NCBI GenBank assembly: GCA_039105265.1
Contig: JAPFFF010000276.1
Span: 1-28,053, forward strand
Direction of reading: 5' to 3'
Source: Tritrichomonas musculus
Lineage: Eukaryota; Parabasalia; Tritrichomonadida; Tritrichomonadidae
Length of the DNA: 28,053 bases
Below, piece by piece: positions 14,701 through 23,283 of this stretch. The notes beneath the pieces were generated by a model that saw only the letters and a list, made by a program, of their open reading frames with translations, did no database searches and was not told the DNA's origin. Both the position numbers and the translations under genes were made by a program. Within the stretch, counting starts at the first letter, position 1. Each line of letters opens with the position of its first letter.

Positions 14701-15650
14701 ATCGATGTTTGTATGTTGTTAGCATTGATGTTTGTATGTTGTCAGCATCGATGTTTGTATGTTGTCAGCATCGATGTTTTTCTGTTGTTAGCATCGATGT
14801 TTGTATGTTGTCAGCATCGATGTTTGTATGTTGTCAGCATCGATGTTTTTCTGTTGTTAGCATCGATGTTTGTATGTTGTCAGCATCGATGTTTGTATTT
14901 TGTTAGCATCGATGTTTTTCTGTTGTTTGCATTGATGTTTGTATGTTGTCAGCATCGATGTTTGTATGTTGTTAGCATTGATGTTTTTCTGTTGTTTGCA
15001 TTGATGTTTGTATGTTGTCAGCATCGATGTTTTTCTGTTGTTAGCATCGATGTTTGTATGTTGTCAGCATCGATGTTTGTATGTTGTTAGCATCGATGTT
15101 TTTCTGTTGTTTACATTGATGTTTGTATGTTGTCAGCATCGATGTTTGTATGTTGTTAGCATTGATGTTTGTATGTTGTTAGCATCGATGTTTGTATGTT
15201 GTTAGCATCGATGTTTGTATGTTGTCAGCATTGATGTTTGTATGTTGTCAGCATCGATGTTTGTATGTTGTCAGCATCGATGTTTTTCTGTTGTTAGCAT
15301 CGATGTTTGTATGTTGTTAGCATTGATGCTTGTATGTTGTTAGCATCGATGTTTGTATGTTGTCAGCATCGATGTTTGTATTTTGTTAGCATCAATGTTT
15401 GTATGTTGTTAGCATCGATGTTTTTCTGTTGTTAACATTGATGTTTGTATGTTGTCAGCATCGATGTTTGTATGTTGTCAGCATTGATGTTTTTCTGTTG
15501 TCAGCAGCGATGTTTTTCTGTTGTCAGCATCGATGTTTGTATGTTGTCAGCATCGATGTTTGTATGTTGTTAGCATCGATGTTTGTATGTTGTCAGCATC
15601 GATGTTTGTATGTTGTTAGCATCAATGTTTGTCTGTTGTTAGCATAGATG
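11730..15650. repeat. Higher-order satellite block, about 4 kb, copy 2
   Basis: This is the partner of 7545-11715. The rare GTTTATATG / CATCGATATTTGTCTG / GTTTGAATG run at about 11725-11780 matches 7530-7575. The CAGCAGCGATG units and the unique GCTAGC unit at 14143 also match copy 1 (10118). Confidence 0.85.
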
Positions 15651-17250
15651 TTTGTATGTTGTAAGCATCAATGTTTGTATGTTGTTAGCATTGATGCTTG
15701 TATGTTGTCAGCATCGATGTTTATATGTTGTTAGCATTGATGTTTGTATGTTTTTAGCATCGATGTTTGTATGTTGTTAGCATTGATGTTTGTATGTTGT
15801 CAGCATCGATGTTTGTATGTTGTTAGCATTGATGTTTGTATGTTGTCAGCATCGATGTTTGTATGTTGTCAGCATCGATGTTTTTCTGTTGTTAGCATCG
15901 ATGTTTGTATGTTGTCAGCATCGATGTTTTTCTGTTGTTAGCATCGATGTTTGTATGTTGTCAGCATCGATGTTTGTATGTTGTCAGCATCGATGTTTTT
16001 CTATTGTTAGCATTGATGTTTGTATGTTGTTAGCATCGATGTTTGTATGTTGTTAGAATTGATGTTTGTATGTTGTTAGCATTGATGTTTGTATGTTGTT
16101 AGCATTGATGTTTGTATGTTGCTAGCATCAATGTTTGTATGTTGTTAGCATCAATGTTTGTATGTTGTTAGCATTGATGTTTGTATGTTGTTAGCATCAA
16201 TGTTTGTATGTTGTTAGAATTGATGTTTGTATGTTGTAAGCATCAATGTTTGTATGTTGTTAGCATCAATGTTTGTATGTTGTTAGAATTGATGTTTGTA
16301 TGTTGTAAACATCAATGTTTGTATGTTGTTAGCATCGATGTTTGTATGTTGTTAGCATTGATGTTTGTATGTTGTCAGCATCGATGTTTGTATGTTGTTA
16401 GCATTGATGTTTGTATGTTGTCAGCATCGATGTTTTTCTGTTGTTAGCATCGATGTTTGTATGTTGTTAGCATCGATGTTTGTATGTTGTCAGCATCGAT
16501 GTTTGTATGTTGTTAGCATCGATGTTTGTATGTTGTCAGCATCGATGTTTGTATGTTGTTAGCATTGATGTTTCTATGTTGTTAGCATCGATGTTTGTAT
16601 GTTGTTAGCATTGATGTTTGTATGTTGTTAGCATCGATGTTTTTCTGTTGTTTGCATTGATGTTTGTATGTTGTCAGCATCGATGTTTGTATGTTGTTAG
16701 CATTGATGTTTGTATGTTGTCAGCATCGATGTTTGTATGTTGTCAGCATCGATGTTTTTCTGTTGTTAGCATCGATGTTTGTATGTTGTCAGCATCGATG
16801 TTTGTATGTTGTCAGCATCGATGTTTTTCTGTTGTTAGCATCGATGTTTGTATGTTGTCAGCATCGATGTTTCTATTTTGTTAGCATCGATGTTTTTCTG
16901 TTGTTTGCATTGATGTTTGTATGTTGTCAGCATCGATGTTTGTATGTTGTTAGCATTGATGTTTTTCTGTTGTTTGCATTGATGTTTGTATGTTGTCAGC
17001 ATCGATGTTTTTCTGTTGTTAGCATCGATGTTTGTATGTTGTCAGCATCGATGTTTGTATGTTGTTAGCATCAATGTTTTTCTGTTGTTTACATTGATGT
17101 TTGTATGTTGTCAGCATCGATGTTTGTATGTTGTTAGCATCGATGTTTGTATGTTGTCAGCATTGATGTTTGTATGTTGTCAGCATCGATGTTTGTATGT
17201 TGTCAGCATCGATGTTTTTCTGTTGTTAGCATCGATGTTTGTATGTTGTT
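13850..17250. repeat. Two consecutive higher-order units with 1978-bp (86-unit) spacing
   Basis: Landmarks recur at exactly 1978 bases: the rare GCTAGC unit at 14143 and 16121, and variant series beginning at 14203/16181, 14387/16365, 14640/16618, 14686/16664 and 15008/16986. Near the end the third copy loses two units. The two units are near-identical apart from a few substitutions, which suggests this is one of the latest expansions. Confidence 0.88.
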
Positions 17251-17479
17251 AGCATTGATGCTTGTATGTTGTCAGCATCGATGTTTGTATGTTGTTAGCA
17301 TTGATGTTTTTCTGTTGTTTGCATTGATGTTTGTATGTTGTCAGCATCGATGTTTTTCTGTTGTTAGCATCGATGTTTGTATGTTGTCAGCATCGATGTT
17401 TGTATGTTGTCAGCATCGATGTTTGTATGTTGTTAGCATTGATGTTTGTATGTTGTTAGCATCGATGTTTGTATGTTGT

Positions 17480-18520
17480 TAGCATCGATGTTTGTATGTT
17501 GTCAGCATTGATGTTTGTATGTTGTCAGCATCGATGTTTGTATGTTGTCAGCATCGATGTTTTTCTGTTGTTAGCATCGATGTTTGTATGTTGTTAGCAT
17601 TGATGCTTGTATGTTGTTAGCATCGATGTTTGTATGTTGTCAGCATCGATGTTTGTATTTTGTTAGCATCAATGTTTGTATGTTGTTAGCATCGATGTTT
17701 TTCTGTTGTTAACATTGATGTTTGTATGTTGTCAGCATCGATGTTTGTATGTTGTCAGCATTGATGTTTTTCTGTTGTCAGCAGCGATGTTTTTCTGTTG
17801 TCAGCATCGATGTTTGTATGTTGTCAGCATCGATGTTTTTCTGTTGTTAGCATCGATGTTTGTATGTTGTCAGCATCGATGTTTGTATGTTGTTAGCATC
17901 AATGTTTTTCTGTTGTTTACATTGATGTTTGTATGTTGTCAGCATCGATGTTTGTATGTTGTTAGCATTGATGTTTGTATGTTGTTAGCATCGATGTTTG
18001 TATGTTGTTAGCATCGATGTTTGTATGTTGTCAGCATTGATGTTTGTATGTTGTCAGCATCGATGTTTGTATGTTGTCAGCATCGATGTTTTTCTGTTGT
18101 TAGCATCGATGTTTGTATGTTGTTAGCATTGATGCTTGTATGTTGTTAGCATCGATGTTTGTATGTTGTCAGCATCGATGTTTGTATTTTGTTAGCATCA
18201 ATGTTTGTATGTTGTTAGCATCGATGTTTTTCTGTTGTTAACATTGATGTTTGTATGTTGTCAGCATCGATGTTTGTATGTTGTCAGCATTGATGTTTTT
18301 CTGTTGTCAGCAGCGATGTTTTTCTGTTGTCAGCATCGATGTTTGTATGTTGTCAGCATCGATGTTTGTATGTTGTTAGCATCGATGTTTGTATGTTGTC
18401 AGCATCGATGTTTGTATGTTGTTAGCATCAATGTTTGTATGTTGTTAGCATCGATGTTTGTATGTTGTTAGCATTGATGTTTGTATGTTGTTAGCATCAA
18501 TGTTTGTCTGTTGTTAGCAT
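17480..18520. repeat. 529-bp (23-unit) tandem duplication within the satellite
   Basis: The series with CTGTTGTTAACATTG followed by a CAGCAGCGATG unit starts at 17676 and again at 18205, 529 bases apart. The same series also appears near 15399 and 11443, so it was copied more than once. Confidence 0.8.
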
Positions 18521-18735
18521 TGATGTTTGTATGTTGTTAGCATCAACGTTTGAATGTTGTTAGAATTGATGTTTGTATGTTGTTAGCATTGATGTTTGTA
18601 TGTTGTTAGCATCGATGTTTTTCTGTTGTTAGCATCGATGTTTGTATGTTGTCAGCATCGATGTTTGTATGTTGTCAGCATCGATGTTTGTATGTTGTCA
18701 GCATTGATGTTTTTATGTTGTCAGCATCGATGTTT
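18480..18735. repeat. Long-range satellite duplicate of about 570-827
   Basis: About 255 bases here match 570-827 with no difference that I can see. The match includes the rare CATCAACGTTTGAATG unit and a TTTTTATG unit. The two copies are about 17.9 kb apart, so the array has exchanged sequence over nearly its whole visible length. Confidence 0.8.
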
Positions 18736-20407
18736 GTATGTTGTTAGCATCGATGTTTGTATGTTGTTAGCATCAATGTTTGTCTGTTGTTAGCATCGAT
18801 GTTTGTATGTTGTTTGCATTGATGTTTGTATGTTGTCAGCATCGATGTTTGTATGTTGTTTGCATTGATGTTTGTATGTTGTCAGCATCGATGTTTGTAT
18901 GTTGTTAGCATCGATGTTTGTATGTTGTCAGCATCGATGTTTGTATGTTGTTAGCATCAATGTTTGTCTGTTGTTAGCATAGATGTTTGTATGTTGTAAG
19001 CATCAATGTTTGTATGTTGTTAGCATTGATGCTTGTATGTTGTCAGCATCGATGTTTATATGTTGTTAGCATTGATGTTTGTATGTTTTTAGCATCGATG
19101 TTTGTATGTTGTTAGCATTGATGTTTGTATGTTGTCAGCATCGATGTTTGTATGTTGTTAGCATTGATGTTTGTATGTTGTCAGCATCGATGTTTGTATG
19201 TTGTCAGCATCGATGTTTTTCTGTTGTTAGCATCGATGTTTGTATGTTGTTAGCATTGATGTTTGTCTGTTGTTAGCATTGATGTTTGTATGTTGTCAGC
19301 ATCGATGTTTGTATGTTGTTAGCATTGATGCTTGTATGTTGTTAGCATCGATGTTTGTATGTTGTAAACATCAATGTTTGTATGTTGTTAGCATCAATGT
19401 TTGTATGTTGTTAGCATCGATGTTTTTCTGTTGTTAACATTGATGTTTGTATGTTGTTAGCATTGATGTTTGTATGTTGTCAGCATCGATGTTTTTCTGT
19501 TGTTAGCATTGATGTTTGTATGTTGTTAGCATCGATGTTTGTCTGTTGTTAGCATAGATGTTTGTATGTTGTCAGCATCGATGTTTTTCTGTTGTTAGCA
19601 TCGATGTTTGTATGTTGTTAGCATTGATGCTTGTATGTTGTTAGCATCGATGTTTGTATGTTGTCAGCATCGATGTTTGTATTTTGTTAGCATCAATGTT
19701 TGTATGTTGTTAGCATCGATGTTTTTCTGTTGTTAACATTGATGTTTGTATGTTGTCAGCATCGATGTTTGTATGTTGTTAGCATCAATGTTTGTATGTT
19801 GTTAGCATCGATGTTTTTCTGTTGTTAGCATCAATGTTTGTATGTTGTTAGCATTGATGCTTGTATGTTGTCAGCATCGATGTTTATATGTTGTTAGCAT
19901 TGATGTTTGTATGTTGTTAGCATCGATGTTTGTATGTTGTTAGCATTGATGTTTGTATGTTGTCAGCATCGATGTTTGTATGTTGTTAGCATTGATGTTT
20001 GTATGTTGTCAGCATCGATGTTTGTATGTTGTCAGCATCGATGTTTTTCTGTTGTTAGCATCGATGTTTGTATGTTGTTAGCATTGATGTTTGTCTGTTG
20101 TTAGCATAGATGTTTGTATGTTGTAAGCATCAATGTTTGTATGTTGTTAGCATCGATGTTTGTATGTTGTCAGCATCGATGTTTTTCTGTTGTTAACATT
20201 GATGTTTGTATGTTGTTAGCATCGATGTTTGTCTGTTGTTAGCATAGATGTTTGTATGTTGTAAACATCAATGTTTGTATGTTGTTAGCATCAATGTTTG
20301 TCTGTTGTTAGCATAGATGTTTTTCTGTTGTCAGCATCGATGTTTGAATGTTGTTAGCATTGATGTTTGTATGTTGTCAGCATCGATGTTTGTCAATATT
20401 TAAGATA

Positions 20408-20476
20408 ATATTATCTGGCGGTAAGCTTATCTTGTTGTGGCATTTATCTGGCTGTGGGATTTATCTGGCAATGAGA
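20408..20476. repeat. Short 17-bp degenerate tandem repeat at the satellite edge
   Basis: TTATCTGGC or TTATCTTG starts at 20411, 20427, 20444 and 20461, giving spacings of 16, 17 and 17 bases. It is unrelated in sequence to the 23-base unit and begins about 15 bases after the array stops. Confidence 0.7.
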
Positions 20477-20477
20477 T

Positions 20478-20623
20478 TAAACTATTTTATTTCTTTTTGA
20501 TAAATTAATTAAAAAAATAAAAATAAAAATAAAAAAATTAAATTCTATGAGCTTTATGAAAAAAATAACTGAAAAAAATTTTTTTATAAAAATATCTTAA
20601 TCAAAAAGAAATAAAATAGTTTA
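20478..20623. repeat. Perfect 24-bp inverted repeat with a 98-bp AT-rich loop
   Basis: Bases 20478-20501 and 20600-20623 are exact reverse complements (left arm starts TAAACTATTTTATTTC). The loop is nearly all A and T. It could be a foldback remnant, a small MITE, or a cruciform-prone boundary element; the sequence alone does not decide. Confidence 0.85.
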
Positions 20624-21000
20624 CAATTATAATTACAAATGCAAATAATAATATACTTAAATTAATTATTATCCAAAATATTTTAAAACAATATGATGTC
20701 TGGATAAGTTCAGGTCTTATTTTTTTGGGGTTTTGTTTTATTATATTAAGATAAAAAAACGTACTGGTATAAATGCACATTATCATTTCCCACTTTTTGA
20801 ATAGATTGATACAAAGGTGAGGTACTTTTCCTTTCAATTTTGTGAGAAATGAAAAAGTCGCATTAGTACCTCACCAAATTTGAATAAAAATTGAATAGTG
20901 ATATGAAATTGACTTTGGTACTTTTACTTCAAACCCGATTTTTTTTTTATTCAAAATTTATGAAAAAAAAAAAAAATTAATGAAAAAAAACTTTCTATAG
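20624..21000. other. AT-rich non-coding spacer with a 10-bp inverted repeat
   Basis: I see no convincing gene here. GGTGAGGTAC at 20816-20825 pairs exactly with GTACCTCACC at 20866-20875, giving a 10-base stem with a 40-base loop. GGTAC is repeated near 20917. The end of the stretch (20940-21000) is dominated by T and A runs. Confidence 0.6.
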
Positions 21001-21054
21001 TCACTGGAGAAACCCAGGCCCGTGTGTTAAAACCTGGGTTTCCCTGTCCAGTGA
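21001..21054. repeat. Imperfect hairpin at the left tip of the inverted-repeat element
   Basis: TCACTGGA plus GAAACCCAGG at 21001-21018 can pair with CCTGGGTTTC and TCCAGTGA at 21033-21054. A four-base bulge is left on one side, and the loop is about 14 bases. The right end of the element lacks this extra inverted copy, so the two ends are not symmetrical. Confidence 0.75.
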
Positions 21055-22080
21055 GGTGAATAGCCAAGTTTGACTTTTTGAGGCATTTCTCGTTATTACA
21101 TATGGACAGCAGACCGTTTTATTGTATTCAAAAAAAAATGTAAAGTTATGAATTATTTGTTAAAAAATGTCCATTTAACGGTTTATTTTTATTCTGAAAA
21201 TGTCCAAAATATCCAAAATTGAATGTACTCATTCAATCAAGGCTAGTCTCACAATAAATATAAAGAATTTTAATTAAATAATTTTTCATAATAATATATA
21301 AAATGTATAAATTGCCAAAAAAATAAAAAATTATTTTGTTATTAAGAAAAGTTGAATGAATCTTTCAATTTATTTGGCTTGACCAATTATATTCAATCTT
21401 TATTTGTTTTTTAAATTCATTTCTAAAATAATCTTTTGAAATTATATTTTTAATAAATTTTGTTCTATTATTTGCATTATTCTAGATCAATGTGATTAAT
21501 CGATTGGTCATATTTACTGATAGAGAATATTGACAGAAAATATCACATGTAATTAAGTTTTACCTTGAAAAGATTGAAATCATAATTGTTTTTCAATTCT
21601 GCTTATTTTAGAGTACAATTCATATTTATAATTGAATTATAATGTTTTAAAAAATAAAATATTGTTTTTTTATATTATTAAATTTAGAAATGTTAAAGAT
21701 ATTCTTTATTTTTTGAATTTAATATAGATTGTAGCATAAACTTTTTGAGATATTTTTATTTTATTACTTTGAAAAATTATAGCAATTGTTTGAAATATTT
21801 CAATGTAGATATTTTTTTGAATGTTTTTTTATTTTGTTAAAGAAAGACAAAATTTTTATTAAATTTTGCATCTATTGTATTATTCAAAATTATTGCAGGA
21901 GGAAAAAAGCTAAATGTCCATAAGATTTTAATGGACATTTTTTCACAAATAATTCATAACTTTACATTTTTTTTGAATACAATAAAACGGTCTGCTGTCC
22001 ATATGAAATAACGAGAAATGCCTCAAAAAGTCAAACTTGGCTATTCACTTCACTGGACAGGGAAACCCAGGTTAAAACCT
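21001..22080. mobile_element. About 1.05-kb element with 145-bp inverted terminal repeats, non-coding
   Basis: Bases 21031-21175 and 21930-22073 are inverted copies, with about three mismatches and one single-base length difference in a poly-A run (about 97% identity). The interior, 21176-21929, is AT-rich and has no open frame of note, so any mobility would depend on proteins supplied elsewhere. It could be a MITE or foldback element, part of the end of the neighbouring Polinton, or a local inverted duplication. No target-site duplication is obvious. The high arm identity suggests recent insertion or ongoing conversion between arms. Confidence 0.75.
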
Positions 22081-22440
22081 TGGCCCCCGGTTTTTTATTC
22101 AATATTTGACCTCTCCGAACATATTTTAATAATTTAATAGAAAATTTATATAGATAGTGCCTACCTTTAAACAATATAGAAAAAAGGGTCAACCAAATCA
22201 TATTTCTAAAAAAAATTATAATATATTTATTTTATTATAAAAATAAAATTAATCGATTAAATAATAAATTAAAATATATGATTGAAATTTAAAGATATTC
22301 CTATTTTAAAAATATTTATTCTTTCATTTTTGAGAGCTTTATATTACGACCATGACGATTTTCTATTGATCTCAATTGTTTTTCATTTTTTATTTACAAA
22401 CCTTTATAATCGACAAACTTTGAACAACTCTTTGCAAATC
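22081..22440. other. AT-rich stretch without a recognisable gene
   Basis: This stretch has low sequence complexity with long A and T runs, and no open frame or repeat that I can support. It separates the inverted-repeat element from the pyrimidine-rich leader that precedes the Polinton genes. Confidence 0.5.
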
Positions 22441-22731
22441 AGTTAAGTAGTATATGTTTGTCATGATTTTAGGACTTCGTCCCAAACTCCTGACAAACCC
22501 TTTGAAAGCACCTTATTTTTGGCACTTTTTTGGTCTCAAACACCCCATTTTATCCCTTTTTTGACTCAAAAAGTCGTCCAACAATTTCTTAAGTATCCCC
22601 ATATTTGACCCCCCTATTTTCACTCAACAATTTGGGTTCAAAAAGATGTTTGTCATACCCACTAATAAAGTCCTGATTTTAGGACTAACGAGTTGTTTCA
22701 ACTTTTTTGAAAAAAATATTTTTTATCCCCA
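22441..22731 (+). promoter_or_regulatory. Pyrimidine-rich leader ahead of the first Polinton gene
   Basis: Composition shifts here to C- and T-rich top strand (runs such as TATCCCC, GACCCCCC, CACCCCATTTTATCCC). GATTTTAGGAC occurs at about 22464 and 22676, and TGTTTGTCAT at about 22455 and 22648, so the two ends of the stretch echo each other. AGTCCTGATTTTAGGACT at about 22670-22688 forms a six-base stem. This may be the inner part of a terminal repeat or the promoter region; I cannot tell which. Confidence 0.45.
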
Positions 22732-23253
22732 ATGCAAATGACAAAGCCACTTTATTTATCTGTCAATAAATTATGTGATAAATTGGAAGAATATATTGAG
22801 ACCCACAAAGAGAAGGACCCCGCCATCGATTCAGCTCATGAATTCTATATTATCATCGACAAAGAGTATCTCTTTCCGGACAAATTTAACGCCAATAGAG
22901 TAGTTTGCAGGCCCTTAGTCGTCTCAATTTATAAGAATCAACAGTTTCTATACAAAGAATTATGTGAGTTATTTGACTGTGAAAAGGTATATTTATGCTT
23001 TAACAAGAAGGGAAGTCACTACTCAATCGACACAGCAAAGAACGGAAAAAACAAGATACAGGACGTAGTTATTGTAAGGGAAGCAAAGAAATTTACAACT
23101 AAGGATAGCAAAGAGATTGAATATCATCAGATGTTTCAATATGACGCAGGCTTTTTGATTGACGAAATAGATACTAGAATTAAGTCAAATCGTCCTAATT
23201 GTGCCGGTCTGAGCAAGGATTATGGTAGATTTATCAAGGAATGTGGCATATAA
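22732..23253 (+). CDS. Unknown 173-residue Polinton protein
   Basis: I do not recognise a named family. The protein is soluble, with no membrane segment or signal peptide. A helical N-terminal stretch (KLCDKLEEYIETHKEKD) is followed by beta-rich segments (EFYIIIDKEYLF, VVCRPLVVSIY, VYLCFNKKG) and a basic middle (DTAKNGKNKIQDVVIVREAKKF). Seven or so cysteines are scattered without a clear zinc-finger spacing. Two start codons lie close together at 22732 and 22738, and either could be used. The stop runs into TAAA, which can serve as a polyadenylation signal in trichomonads. It is the first gene of a three-gene co-directional run, with 27 bases before the next start. A DNA-binding or virion role is possible but unsupported. 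Confidence 0.75.
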   Translation: MQMTKPLYLSVNKLCDKLEEYIETHKEKDPAIDSAHEFYIIIDKEYLFPDKFNANRVVCRPLVVSIYKNQQFLYKELCELFDCEKVYLCFNKKGSHYSIDTAKNGKNKIQDVVIVREAKKFTTKDSKEIEYHQMFQYDAGFLIDEIDTRIKSNRPNCAGLSKDYGRFIKECGI

Positions 23254-23273
23254 ACAGACCCTTATTTTTTTGT

Positions 23274-23283
23274 AAATCAAATG
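23274..23283 (+). promoter_or_regulatory. Shared start context AAATCAAATG, 687-residue gene
   Basis: The ten bases ending in the ATG are identical to those at the capsid-like gene (26946-26955). TCA immediately before the start recalls the TCA-type initiator of trichomonads, although the following bases do not fit its full consensus. The box CTTATTTTTTTG lies just upstream at 23261-23272. Confidence 0.45.

Larger units (their letters stand above)
1..20395. repeat. 23-bp minisatellite array, about 885 units, open at the left edge
   Basis: A tandem array of a 23-base unit fills the first 20.4 kb without a visible insertion. The core is TTAGCATCGATGTTTG followed by TATGTTG. The top strand is strongly T+G biased: 17 of 23 bases in the consensus. 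Units differ mainly at four places: T or C in GTYAGC (sometimes A, giving GTAAGC); C or A before ATYGATG; the palindromic centre as CATCGATG, CATTGATG or CATCAATG; and TTTGTAT versus TTTTTCT. Because 23 is not a multiple of 3, every frame cycles over three units (69 bases, 23 codons) and hits a stop wherever a unit carries TTAG rather than TCAG. The open frames here are therefore artefacts. The array enters from beyond base 1. Its function is unknown; heterochromatic, subtelomeric or pericentromeric satellite are all possible. Confidence 0.97.

Noticed and set aside
685-20104. Dozens of open frames encoding Cys-, Val- and Met-rich 23-residue repeats (MYVVSIDV...CCQHRC)
   Set aside because: They come from the 23-base period read over three units. 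Their lengths are 23n-4 codons and they end wherever a unit has TTAG. All three frames give similar proteins, so no coding selection is visible.
1-20395. CRISPR array
   Set aside because: The repeats are directly adjacent with no unique spacers, and the setting is eukaryotic.
1-20395. Telomere repeat or G-quadruplex tract
   Set aside because: Units contain TTAG but no runs of two or more adjacent G in the consensus, and the 23-base unit does not match known telomere repeats.
20601-20837. 78-codon minus-strand frame with a hydrophobic C-terminus
   Set aside because: It lies in AT-rich spacer, its end falls inside an inverted-repeat arm, and its composition is what AT-rich DNA gives by chance. 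No family is recognised.
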